NCBI GenBank assembly: GCA_903865895.1
Contig: CAIPLM010000014.1
Coordinates: 1 to 64,000, forward strand
DNA from: an uncultured Rhodospirillales bacterium
GTDB taxonomy: Bacteria; Pseudomonadota; Alphaproteobacteria; Acetobacterales; Acetobacteraceae
Reading direction: 5' to 3'
Length of the DNA stretch: 64,000 nucleotides
The notes below the pieces were generated by a model. The model was not told the DNA's origin. It saw nothing but the letters and a program-made list of their open reading frames with translations, and searched no databases. A program made the translations under genes and the position numbers. This document shows, piece by piece, positions 53,337 to 62,245 of this stretch; position 1 is the first letter of the stretch, and every line of letters begins with the position of its first letter.

Positions 53337-53948
53337 TCAAGGCGGCAGTTTATAGAGCTCGATGCGGATGCGGCCGTTATGCGCCAGCGTATGGTGCGCC
53401 GCCGCCTCCGAGCCGCTGGCCCAGACGAATACGCCGCGGCCGACCTGGGCGGAATTGACCTGCACCAGGCTCTGGATGCGGTTGACGTCCTGGCCAATCG
53501 CCGGCGGGAAGGAGGCGACGACGATCGCCGCATCATCCGGGCGCAGCCGCAGCAGGGTGGCCAGCATGCCGCCGCGGAACAGGAAGCTGTCGGCGCCGAT
53601 TTCGCGCACCACTTTGCCCAGCCCATCCAGCACGTAAATGCGCGGCGCCATCATGGTGCGCCCCTGGGCGACGCTGCCGATGCCCACCGCCGCCGGCGCG
53701 CCGCCGGGGGCGAAGCGGAAGGCGGTGTAGAGGCTCAGCCCCTCCGGCGTCTTGAGGCAGGGCGAGCCGGCATCGACGTCGGCGAAGTTGAATTTGCCGT
53801 CGGGCAGGATGATGGCCGCCCCGGCGGCATCGGCCGAGGGGGTGTCGGGGCAGCTGCGGGCGCCGATATCGAGCAGCGGCGGCAGGTCGGGCGGCGGCGG
53901 CACGCAGCCGGCGAGGCAGAGCGCCAGGAGAGCCGCGAAGCGCTTCAT
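53337..53948 (-). CDS. hypothetical lipoprotein (faint MalM-like resemblance)
   Basis: Lipobox CLAGC; PRIYVLDGLGKVVREIGADSFLFRGGML. Confidence 0.6.
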   Translation of the reverse strand: MKRFAALLALCLAGCVPPPPDLPPLLDIGARSCPDTPSADAAGAAIILPDGKFNFADVDAGSPCLKTPEGLSLYTAFRFAPGGAPAAVGIGSVAQGRTMMAPRIYVLDGLGKVVREIGADSFLFRGGMLATLLRLRPDDAAIVVASFPPAIGQDVNRIQSLVQVNSAQVGRGVFVWASGSEAAAHHTLAHNGRIRIELYKLPP

Positions 53949-54664
53949 TTGAGCAGCGTCCCGAGTGCGTCGGTCACCCGGTCGATGGCGTCCTGCATGC
54001 CCATTACCGCCTTCGCGGGGTCGGCGAACAGCAACTCGGAGTTGGTGAACACGTAGGCCGGGTCGGGCGAGAGGCCGACGAAGCCGGCGGCGTTGACCAG
54101 CGGGTTGTAGATGATGGTGTCGCGCATCAGCACGGTGGAGCCGCCGGCCTGGGTCATGCGGCAGCGCAGGCCGAGGAAGGGGCGGTACGGCGCCGCGTCG
54201 CTCACCCCGGCGGCGACGTAGCCGAAGCGGGCAACGATGCAGTCGAGATAGGCGTCAGGCTTGGCGTCGGCGGCGAGGTTGCCGTAGCTGTCAGCGAGGA
54301 AGTCGGTGCGGTCGGTGCGGGCGCTGGCCTCCACCACCTCGTAGCCGCGCGCCTTGAGGGCGGCAATCATCTTGGTGCGAAATATCCCCTGCCCGTCGAA
54401 ATTCTGCGGGGCGATGGAGTCGCGGAATTTGCTGTCGAGATTGGCCTGGATGGCGGCGCCGACCAGGGCGCCGACCAGGCCGAAGCCCTGCGCCGGCGAG
54501 GAGGCGAGCAGCGCGGTGGGGCCAGCGGTCGGCCAGCCCGGCGAGAGGACGGCCAGCGTTTTCACCGGGGTGGCGCCGCGATCATAGGGGATCACCGGCA
54601 CGGCGCAGGCGCTCAGCAGGAACAGCAGGCCCAGCACGGTCAGGCCTTTGAGACGGCAGACCAT
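53945..54664 (-). CDS. hypothetical lipoprotein
   Basis: MVCRLKGLTVLGLLFLLSACA lipobox; 4-nt overlap with downstream gene. Confidence 0.65.
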   Translation of the reverse strand: MVCRLKGLTVLGLLFLLSACAVPVIPYDRGATPVKTLAVLSPGWPTAGPTALLASSPAQGFGLVGALVGAAIQANLDSKFRDSIAPQNFDGQGIFRTKMIAALKARGYEVVEASARTDRTDFLADSYGNLAADAKPDAYLDCIVARFGYVAAGVSDAAPYRPFLGLRCRMTQAGGSTVLMRDTIIYNPLVNAAGFVGLSPDPAYVFTNSELLFADPAKAVMGMQDAIDRVTDALGTLLK

Positions 54665-54789
54665 CCGTCCGCTCCATCGTTTATTGTTGGACCCAGCCTC
54701 GCATGGCGGATCGTCAACCGCAATATTCCCGCCGCCCTTCCCTTGCATCCCTGCCTGCGGTTCACTGGCGGCAACACGGAGGACCCGCC

Positions 54790-55740
54790 ATGACCCTGCA
54801 CGCCCCGAGCCTGGCCGAGATCGATGCCGCGCGGAGCCGCATCATGGGCACCGCCATCCGCACGCCGCTGATCCGCCTGCCCGATCGGGACGGCGATAAC
54901 GAGATCTGGCTGAAGCTCGAAACGCTCCAGCCCGTCGGCTCCTTCAAGCTGCGCGGCGCCGGCAACTGCATCCTGAGCGCGCCGCGAAACCAACTCGCCA
55001 ACGGCGTCTACACCGCGAGTGCGGGGAATATGGCGCAAGGGGTGGCGTGGATGGCGCGCGAGCTTGGGGTGCCCGCCAAGGTGTTCGTGCCGAGCCATGC
55101 GCCCGAGGCCAAGGTGGCGGCGATCCGCGCGCTGGGCGGCGCGGTCGAGAAAATCAGTTTCGATGACTGGTGGACCATCATGATCGACCACGGGCGCGCC
55201 GGCGAGGCCGGCTGCTTCGTGCATCCGGTCTGCGATACCCAGGTGATGGCGGGTAATGGCACGATCGGGCTCGAAATCGCCGAGGATCTGCCGGATGTGG
55301 ATGCCGTGATCGTGCCGTTCGGCGGTGGCGGGCTGGCCTGCGGCATCGCGGCGGCCCTGCACGCGGTGCGGCCGGCGGCGCGGGTGATCGCCTGCGAGGT
55401 GGAGGGCGCCGCCCCGCTCACCGCCGCACTGGCCGCCGGCCAGCCTACCACGGTGGAGTATCGCCGCAGCTTCGTCGACGGCATCGGCAGCGCTGCCGTG
55501 CTGCCGGCCATGTGGCCGGTGGTGCGCCAGCTGATCGCCGAGACCAGCGTGGTGCCGGTGGCGGAGATAGAGGATGCGCTGCGGCTGATGATCAACCGGC
55601 TGCACATCATCGCCGAGGGCGCCGGCGCCACCGCGCTGGCCGCGGCGCGGCGCAGTGGCATGAAGGGGGCGAAGATCGTGTGCATTGTCTCGGGCTCCGG
55701 CATCAACTTCGCCGAAGTTTTGCGGATCATGGCCGGATAG
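54790..55740 (+). CDS. threonine/serine dehydratase-like PLP enzyme
   Basis: TPLIRLP, LKLETLQPVGSFKLRGAGN, TASAGNMAQGVAW, VPFGGGGLACGIA. Confidence 0.93.
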   Translation: MTLHAPSLAEIDAARSRIMGTAIRTPLIRLPDRDGDNEIWLKLETLQPVGSFKLRGAGNCILSAPRNQLANGVYTASAGNMAQGVAWMARELGVPAKVFVPSHAPEAKVAAIRALGGAVEKISFDDWWTIMIDHGRAGEAGCFVHPVCDTQVMAGNGTIGLEIAEDLPDVDAVIVPFGGGGLACGIAAALHAVRPAARVIACEVEGAAPLTAALAAGQPTTVEYRRSFVDGIGSAAVLPAMWPVVRQLIAETSVVPVAEIEDALRLMINRLHIIAEGAGATALAAARRSGMKGAKIVCIVSGSGINFAEVLRIMAG

Positions 55741-56962
55741 GGGTCGTCCGCCGTACCGCCAGCATTGCCAGGCCGCTGACCGCCGAACTGGCCAGCATGG
55801 CGAACAGGCACCAGCGCCAGGCGGTGAGGCTCCCGGTGCCGCCGGTGGCCGACAGCACGATGCCGCAGGTCCAGGCGCCGATGAAGCTGCCGATATTGGT
55901 GAGCGTCACCTGCACCGCCAGCACGGCGCCGCGCGCCGAGGGTGCGGCGTGGGACATGATGCCGACCGGGAGGCTGCCGGCGTCGGAGAAACCGGCGCAT
56001 TGGTAGATGAGTGTCAGCACGAAAACCGCCCAGAGCGGCAAATCGAGCCCGACGATCAGCACCAGCCCGGCGATGACGGAGGAGAAGGCGGCCATGGCGA
56101 TCACCCGTTCGCGCCGGCCGCGTGGTGCGGCTGCTTCGGCCCGCGCCGCCACCCAGGCGGCGACCGGCATGCCGAGTGGGCCGGCCAGCGCCGAGAGCAG
56201 GGCGAAATCCACCGACTGCCCCCATTCATTGCCCGGCCGCCCCGCGGCGAACACCAAGAGCGCGATCCACCACACGCGAAACGCCATGGCTTCCCAGGCA
56301 TTCCCGGCACTGGCGAGCGAATATAGCAGCACCGTACGGCTGCGCACCACTACGCGCAGATTGGCGAACAATGCCGCCACTCCGCCGGGCCGGCCCGGCC
56401 GTCCTCCGATCAGGGACCCGACGCCGATCAGGGCCGCCAGACACGCCACCGCCGCGCCGAGAAAGGCGTAGTTCCAGCCGCCGGCCATGCGCAGCAGCGC
56501 TGCCGAGGCGAAGGAGGCCGAGGTGCCGAGCGTGAGGCAGGAGGTGTAGAGCGAGATCGCCCGCCCGCGCTCGCCCTCGGGCATCGCGGCGCCCAGCAGT
56601 GTCATGCCGGGGATGTAGGTGCCGGCCATGCACAGCCCCGAGAGCATCCGCGCCACCAGCAAGGTGCCGTAGCTGCCATCCACCCAGGGAAAGCACAGGC
56701 CGCCCGCCACCCCCGCCGCACAGCCGGCGAGGTAGATGCGCTTGGGGTCGATCATGTCGGTCAGCACCGAGCAGATCGGCGAGGCGATGGCGTAGGAGAG
56801 GAAGAAAATGCCGCCGGCGAGCCCGGCCTCGGCCGCGGTCAACCCGAGATCACGGATGATCCCCGGCAGCACGGCGCCGTAGTTGGAGAAGCCGATCATA
56901 TTGAGCATCAGCGCCACGCACATCACCGGGATGGCGCGGCGTGGGCGGGTGGGGAGGATCAT
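55727..56962 (-). CDS. MFS transporter
   Basis: 12-TM-like hydrophobic pattern; GAVLPGIIRDLGLTAAEAGLAGGIFFLSYAIASPICSVLTD. Confidence 0.9.
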   Translation of the reverse strand: MILPTRPRRAIPVMCVALMLNMIGFSNYGAVLPGIIRDLGLTAAEAGLAGGIFFLSYAIASPICSVLTDMIDPKRIYLAGCAAGVAGGLCFPWVDGSYGTLLVARMLSGLCMAGTYIPGMTLLGAAMPEGERGRAISLYTSCLTLGTSASFASAALLRMAGGWNYAFLGAAVACLAALIGVGSLIGGRPGRPGGVAALFANLRVVVRSRTVLLYSLASAGNAWEAMAFRVWWIALLVFAAGRPGNEWGQSVDFALLSALAGPLGMPVAAWVAARAEAAAPRGRRERVIAMAAFSSVIAGLVLIVGLDLPLWAVFVLTLIYQCAGFSDAGSLPVGIMSHAAPSARGAVLAVQVTLTNIGSFIGAWTCGIVLSATGGTGSLTAWRWCLFAMLASSAVSGLAMLAVRRTTPIRP

Positions 56963-58029
56963 GCCCCCTCTTCGCGGTAGAGCCCGAGCGACTCGATCAC
57001 TGGCAGGTCATTGAACTGGAACAGCACCGCATCCTCGCTGGCCGAGGCGTTGGCGTGCTGGTGCCAGGCCCAGGAGGGTATGCAGAAGATATCGCGCTCC
57101 GACCAGTCGAAGCGCTGCCCGGCGATGATGGAATGGCCGCTGCCCTTGGCGCATTGGTAGACCGCGCTGCCGGTATGGCGATGCGCCTTTGTGGCCTCGC
57201 CGGGGCGCAGGAGCTGCATCGCCGCCCCGATGGTCGGCATCACGTGGCCGCCGGTGAGCGGGTTGACGTAGCGCATCAGCGCGCCGTCATACGGTGAGCC
57301 GGGGGCGGCGGCGGCGTAGCGGCGCAGGCTGTCATAGGTCGGCGCCCATTCGTATTTCAGCAGCGGGGAATGCGGCTTGTCCCAGCTGCCGCCGGTGGGG
57401 TGCAAGGCGGGGGCGGCGTAGATGGCGCTGGTGTCATCGACGGGGAAGCTCACCTCCTGCGCCAGCTTGGGGTGCACCTCGAAGAAATTGGCCTCCATCG
57501 CGTTGACCAGCGGGATGTCGAGCCCGTCCTGCCAGATGCAGGTGGTGCCTTCGGCGCTGACGCCGTGCTCGTGCCAGGTGCCGTTCGGGGTCAGCACGAA
57601 ATCATTGCGGCCGAGGGTGATCTTGTGCCCGTCCACCACGGTATAGGCGCCCTCGCCCTCCATGATGAAGCGCAGGGCGGAGGAGGAATGGCGGTGCGAG
57701 CTGGCCTGCTCGCCGGGGTTCATCACCTGCAAGCCGGTGTAGAGCCAGCCGACGGCGGCGGCGACGTCCTTGCGGCCGGGGTTGACGAGATAGACCACCC
57801 GCCGCCCGGCGCGCTCCGGGGTTACCAGATCGAGCGAGCGCAGCACATGGCCGCGCAGATCGGCGTAGCGCCACATCATCGGGTGCGAGCGCGAGACCGG
57901 CTCCCACGGCTCGATGGTGTTGGCGACCGTCCACAGCGCGCCGGCATCGAGGGTGTCCAACTCGGCGTAATAGGCTTCGAGCTCCGGGGTATCCTCGACA
58001 TTGGCCCGCCCCGCCACGTTCTCGCGCAT
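56959..58029 (-). CDS. gentisate 1,2-dioxygenase-like cupin
   Basis: Two cupin halves: GEQASSHRHSSSALRFIMEGEGAYTVVDG and GEATKAHRHTGSAVYQCAKGSGHSIIAGQRFDWSERDIFCIPSWAWHQHAN. Confidence 0.9.
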   Translation of the reverse strand: MRENVAGRANVEDTPELEAYYAELDTLDAGALWTVANTIEPWEPVSRSHPMMWRYADLRGHVLRSLDLVTPERAGRRVVYLVNPGRKDVAAAVGWLYTGLQVMNPGEQASSHRHSSSALRFIMEGEGAYTVVDGHKITLGRNDFVLTPNGTWHEHGVSAEGTTCIWQDGLDIPLVNAMEANFFEVHPKLAQEVSFPVDDTSAIYAAPALHPTGGSWDKPHSPLLKYEWAPTYDSLRRYAAAAPGSPYDGALMRYVNPLTGGHVMPTIGAAMQLLRPGEATKAHRHTGSAVYQCAKGSGHSIIAGQRFDWSERDIFCIPSWAWHQHANASASEDAVLFQFNDLPVIESLGLYREEGA

Positions 58030-58096
58030 CGCCCACTCCCAGGTTTTTTGCGGCCTCGATATCGACAGAGCGCGCGGCGTTGGTCAATTTGCCGCC

Positions 58097-58645
58097 ATGC
58101 CCCGCATTCACATAATCGGCGCCTCGGGCTCCGGCACCACCACCCTCGGCGCTGCGCTGGCGGCGGCGACGGGGTGGCCGCATGAGGATTCCGACAGCTA
58201 TTTCTGGGTGCCGACCGACCCGCCCTTCACCACGCCGCGGCCGCGCGAGCGGCGGCTGGACGAGCTGTTGCCGCGCCTGGCCGCCACGCCGGATTGGATT
58301 TTCACCGGTTCATCGATCAGCTGGGCCGGGCCGTTGGAGGGGCTGTACGATCTCGTGGTCTATCTGCGCCTCGATCCCGCGCTGCGGATGGCGCGACTGC
58401 ATGCGCGGGAGGCCGGGCGGTATGGCGCGCGGATCCAGCCCGGGGGGGACATGGCGGTGGCGAACCAGGAGTTCCTAGCCTGGGCCGAAGACTACGACAC
58501 CGCCGGCCCCGAGCAGCGCAGCCGGGCGCTGCACGACGCATGGCTGGCCCAGCGCGCCTGCCCCGTGCTGCGTCTCGATGCGGCCGCGCCGGTCGCCGCC
58601 CTCACTAACGCGGTGCTGGCGGCGGTGGGGTTCAGCGCCCCTTGA
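58097..58645 (+). CDS. P-loop NTPase (adenylate kinase/AAA-like)
   Basis: IHIIGASGSGTTTLGAALAAATGWPHEDSDSYFW. Confidence 0.85.
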   Translation: MPRIHIIGASGSGTTTLGAALAAATGWPHEDSDSYFWVPTDPPFTTPRPRERRLDELLPRLAATPDWIFTGSSISWAGPLEGLYDLVVYLRLDPALRMARLHAREAGRYGARIQPGGDMAVANQEFLAWAEDYDTAGPEQRSRALHDAWLAQRACPVLRLDAAAPVAALTNAVLAAVGFSAP

Positions 58646-59426
58646 AGACCGGCTTGCGCTTCTCGATGAAGGAGGCGGTGGCCTCCTTGAAATCCTCGCT
58701 CGCCTCGGCCTCGCGCTGCATCGCGTCCATGCGGGCCTCGTCGCGTTGTTCGCGTTCGAGGCCGAGCTGGGCGATGAAGTATTTCGAGGCGCGGATGGAG
58801 AGCGGGGCATTGGCGGCCAGCGTTTCGGCGTAAGCCACCGTCACCGCCTCCAGCTCATCGGCCTCGACCACCCGGTTGATCAGGCCGATGCGCAGCGCCT
58901 CCTCGGTTTTGAGGCGGCGGGCGGAGAACATGATGTCCTTGGCGATGCTCGGGCCGACCAGATCGACCAACTGCTTCAGCCCGTCCGGGGCATAGGCGAT
59001 GCCGCGCACGGCGGCGGGCACGCTGAACTGCGCGTCCGACGCAGCGAAACGCAGATCGGCGTTGAGCGCCATGCCGAGGCCGCCGCCGAGGCAGTAGCCG
59101 TGGATCATGGCGATCAGCGGCTTCTCGAGATCGAGCATCATGCGCCGGAGTTTGCCCGGCGCCTCGCGCGCAATGCGTGCCGCCTCCGGGTCCGCCCGCG
59201 TGGTGCCGAAGCTCTTGATATCGCCGCCCGAGATGAAGGCGCGAGTGCCGGAGCCGCGCATGATCACCACTTTGATCGCGGGGTCCACCGCGTAGGCGGA
59301 GATCACCTCGATGCCGTCCTCCGCCATCCCCGGCGAGAGGGCGTTGAGCTTCTCGGGGTTGTCGAAAATCAGCCAGCCGATCGGCCCTTGGGTGCGGGCC
59401 TTGATGAGCCCTGAGGTGAGGTTCAT
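58632..59426 (-). CDS. enoyl-CoA hydratase/isomerase family protein
   Basis: LIFDNPEKLNALS, AFISGGDIKSF, YCLGGGLGMALNADLRFA. Confidence 0.95.
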   Translation of the reverse strand: MNLTSGLIKARTQGPIGWLIFDNPEKLNALSPGMAEDGIEVISAYAVDPAIKVVIMRGSGTRAFISGGDIKSFGTTRADPEAARIAREAPGKLRRMMLDLEKPLIAMIHGYCLGGGLGMALNADLRFAASDAQFSVPAAVRGIAYAPDGLKQLVDLVGPSIAKDIMFSARRLKTEEALRIGLINRVVEADELEAVTVAYAETLAANAPLSIRASKYFIAQLGLEREQRDEARMDAMQREAEASEDFKEATASFIEKRKPVFKGR

Positions 59427-59431
59427 GCGCC

Positions 59432-61237
59432 TCAATCCACCACGGCCTGGTAGGTGAGCACCTTCAGTTCCGACCGGATCGGATAGGTGGAGCTCGGCAG
59501 CAGCTGGGTGAGCATCACCACCGCCATTTCCTCCTTGGGGTCACACCAGAAGGCGGTGCTGGCGGCGCCGCCCCAGGCGTATTCACCCGGGGTGCCCATG
59601 ATCTGGGCGCGTGCGGGGTCGAGCATCACGGAGAAGCCGAGGCCGAAGCCGATGCCTTCGTAGTTCGCCTCCGAGAAGCGCGGTTTGCCCATCGAGGCCA
59701 TGTCGCCGCCGAGGTGGTTGGCGGTCATCAGCTCCACCGTTTTGCGGCCGAGCAGGCGGACGCCATCGAGCGTGCCGCCGTTCAGCATCATCTGGCAGAA
59801 GCGCATATAGTCGCCGGCGGTGGAGACCAGGCCGCCGGCGCCGGAGGGGACCGGGGGAGCGGTGAGGTACTGGCTGGTGGTGGGGTCGTCGAACAGCTTC
59901 ATGCCGCCCTTGCCGTCCGGGATGTAGTTGGCGGCGAAGCGGGACTGGCTGGCCTCGGGCACATGAAATCCGGTGTCGACCATGCCCAGCGGGCCGGTGA
60001 CGCGCTCGGCCATGAATTGCGCGAAGGGCATGCCGCCATGGATTTCGACCAGGCGGCCGATGATGTCGGTGGCGATGGAGTAGTTCCAGGCCTTGCCGGG
60101 CTGCGCCATCAGCGGCAGAGCGCCGGCGCGGTCGGTCATTTCCGCGAGGGTGACGGGCTCCTTGGGGCGGCCGTTGACCCAGATGAAATCGATGCCCTTG
60201 TTGACGTAGAGCTGATCGACCGGGTGGGTCACCACGAAGCCGAAGGCGAGGCCGGAGGTGTGGGTCAGCAGGTCGCGATAGGTGATGTCCCGCTCGGCGG
60301 GCACGGTGTCGTACTTCTGCGCGTTGCCGCCCGTCAGCACCCGCTGGTTGCGCCAGGCTGGCAGCACGCGGGTAATGGGGTCATCGAGCAGGAAATGCCC
60401 CTCCTCGTAGAGCATCATCAGCGCGACCGAGGTGAGCGGCTTGGTCATCGAATAGATGCGCACGATGGTGTCGGAGGTCATCGGCGCGCCGGTCTCGACG
60501 CTGCGCTTGCCGGTGGTGCGGTGATAGACGGTCTTGCCGCGACGGTTGATGGTGATGGAGAGGCCGGGCAGGCGGCCGGAGGCGACCCATTTGTCCATCC
60601 AGCCATCGACGCGGGCTAGGCGCGCGCTGGACAGGCCGACATCCTCGGGGCGGGCGGTGATCATGGTGGGTTCCTCCTTGGGTTCCCCCGATGCTGGCCG
60701 GGCTGGTGGCGGCTGGCAAGTGGGGGCGAGGGAGAGCACATAGCGCCGCCGCTCGCGCGTGCCGCCGGCGCGGCGGAAGCCGAGGCGGGTGGCGAGCCCG
60801 ATGGAGGCGGCGTTTTCCGGGTGGATGAAGGCCTCGACCTCCTCGGCCTCGGGCTGGCTGCGCCGCCATGCCAGCGCTGCCTCGGCCGCCTCGCGCATAT
60901 AGCCGTTGCCCCAGGCGCTTGGGTGGAGGTGGTAGGCGAACTCCGCGATGTGTCCGAGCCGGTTGAAGCCGACGGCGCCGAGGAATTCGCCATCGCGCGC
61001 GAGGATGGCCCAGCGGAACCAGCCGCCGGAAGCGGCGCCTTCCATGAACAGCGCGATGATGCGGTCGGTATCGGCCGGGGTTTCGGCGGGCAGCGGGATC
61101 GGCCCGGCCGCGTCCTGGGCCGGGCCGGCGTAGCGGCAGACCTCGGGTTCGCGGAACAGCGCGAACATCCCGGCGGAATGGGCGAGGCTCAGCGGTTCCA
61201 GCCGCAGCCGCGCGGTTGCGAGCGCCGGGATGATCAC
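59432..61237 (-). CDS. continuous ORF: N-terminal GNAT acetyltransferase region plus C-terminal serine hydrolase (class C beta-lactamase-like); likely internal serine hydrolase start at 60664
   Basis: N-terminal RLRLEPLSLAHS...YHLHPSAWGNGYMREAAEAAL..NAASIGLATRLGFRRAG; C-terminal RIYSMTKPLTSVALMML (SxxK) and WNYSIATDIIGRLVE (YxN-type); AAGGAGGAACCCACCATG at the junction. Confidence 0.9.
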   Translation of the reverse strand: MIIPALATARLRLEPLSLAHSAGMFALFREPEVCRYAGPAQDAAGPIPLPAETPADTDRIIALFMEGAASGGWFRWAILARDGEFLGAVGFNRLGHIAEFAYHLHPSAWGNGYMREAAEAALAWRRSQPEAEEVEAFIHPENAASIGLATRLGFRRAGGTRERRRYVLSLAPTCQPPPARPASGEPKEEPTMITARPEDVGLSSARLARVDGWMDKWVASGRLPGLSITINRRGKTVYHRTTGKRSVETGAPMTSDTIVRIYSMTKPLTSVALMMLYEEGHFLLDDPITRVLPAWRNQRVLTGGNAQKYDTVPAERDITYRDLLTHTSGLAFGFVVTHPVDQLYVNKGIDFIWVNGRPKEPVTLAEMTDRAGALPLMAQPGKAWNYSIATDIIGRLVEIHGGMPFAQFMAERVTGPLGMVDTGFHVPEASQSRFAANYIPDGKGGMKLFDDPTTSQYLTAPPVPSGAGGLVSTAGDYMRFCQMMLNGGTLDGVRLLGRKTVELMTANHLGGDMASMGKPRFSEANYEGIGFGLGFSVMLDPARAQIMGTPGEYAWGGAASTAFWCDPKEEMAVVMLTQLLPSSTYPIRSELKVLTYQAVVD

Positions 61238-62076
61238 CGAGACGCGGTGCCGATCAAGGCATGGCGGATTTTGGCTGAGAGGAAATCGATCACCGCGACG
61301 GTGACGAGGATCAGGATGATGATGAACAGCACCTGGTCCCAGTAGCCCACGCGGATGCGCTCGGAAATCTGCAACCCGATGCCGCCGGCGCCGACCACGC
61401 CGAGAATGGAGGCGCTGCGGGTGTTGCTTTCGACCTGGTAGAGGAACTGCGCCAGCATCACCGGCGCCACCTGTGGCAGCAGGCCGAAGCGCACCCGCAG
61501 CAGGGCGTTCCCGCCCACCGCGGTGATCGCCTCGGGCTGGCGGGTATCGGCGTTCTCGATCGCTTCAGCGAACAGCTTGGCGAGGATGGCGACCTCGGCG
61601 GCGGTGATCGCCATCACGCCGGCGAGCGGGCCGAGGCCGACGGCGCGGACGAAGGCGAGCGCCCAGATCAGCTGGTCCATGCCGCGAAAGCCGTCGAACA
61701 CGCGGCGGATGGAGAAATGGGCGAGCGTGTTCACCACCACGTTGCGCGCGCCGAGGAAGCCGAGCGGGATGGCGACGAGCATGGCGACGAAACTGCCGAG
61801 GAAGGCCATCGCCACTGATTCCGCGAGGCCGCGCAGGATATCGAGCCATTGCTCGCCGGGGCTCGGCGGGAACATCAGGCGGAGGATTTTGGTGAGGCCG
61901 CTCACCCCGGCCCAGAGGCGGTCGGGCGTGAGGTCGAACCACACCAGCAGGGTGAGCAGCCAGGCCAAGGCCAGCAGTGCCAGGATGGCGCGCATCGCCT
62001 TGCGGCCGGGGGAGGCGCCGAAGGCGGCGGGGATGCGCGCCTTGAGCGCGGCGATTTCGGCGGGGGCGATGCTCAT
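61234..62076 (-). CDS. phnE: phosphonate-type ABC transporter permease
   Basis: FLGSFVAMLVAIPLGFLGARNV, IWALAFVRAVGLGPLAGVMAI, SASILGVVGAGGIG; ATGA overlap with the GNAT ORF. Confidence 0.95.
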   Translation of the reverse strand: MSIAPAEIAALKARIPAAFGASPGRKAMRAILALLALAWLLTLLVWFDLTPDRLWAGVSGLTKILRLMFPPSPGEQWLDILRGLAESVAMAFLGSFVAMLVAIPLGFLGARNVVVNTLAHFSIRRVFDGFRGMDQLIWALAFVRAVGLGPLAGVMAITAAEVAILAKLFAEAIENADTRQPEAITAVGGNALLRVRFGLLPQVAPVMLAQFLYQVESNTRSASILGVVGAGGIGLQISERIRVGYWDQVLFIIILILVTVAVIDFLSAKIRHALIGTASR

Positions 62077-62092
62077 GGAAGGCACTGAAGAT

Positions 62093-62227
62093 GTTCTTTT
62101 TGTGAACAAAAAGAACCAAAAAAACTTTCTTTTCCATCCATGCCGTTGGCGTACTCTCTCGGGATGGTTGGGGGCGGTACAAACCAAGCGGATAAAAGTT
62201 TTTTGCTCCTTTTTTTCAAAAAAGGAG
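62093..62227. repeat. AT-rich composite inverted-repeat element, copy A
   Basis: Hairpins GTTCTTTTTGT-GA-ACAAAAAGAAC and CTCCTTTTTT-TC-AAAAAAGGAG flank a central CCATCC/GGATGG pairing; inner CAAAAAAAC / GTTTTTTG tracts. Confidence 0.85.
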
Positions 62228-62245
62228 AACTTCCTGCCCCCGCCC

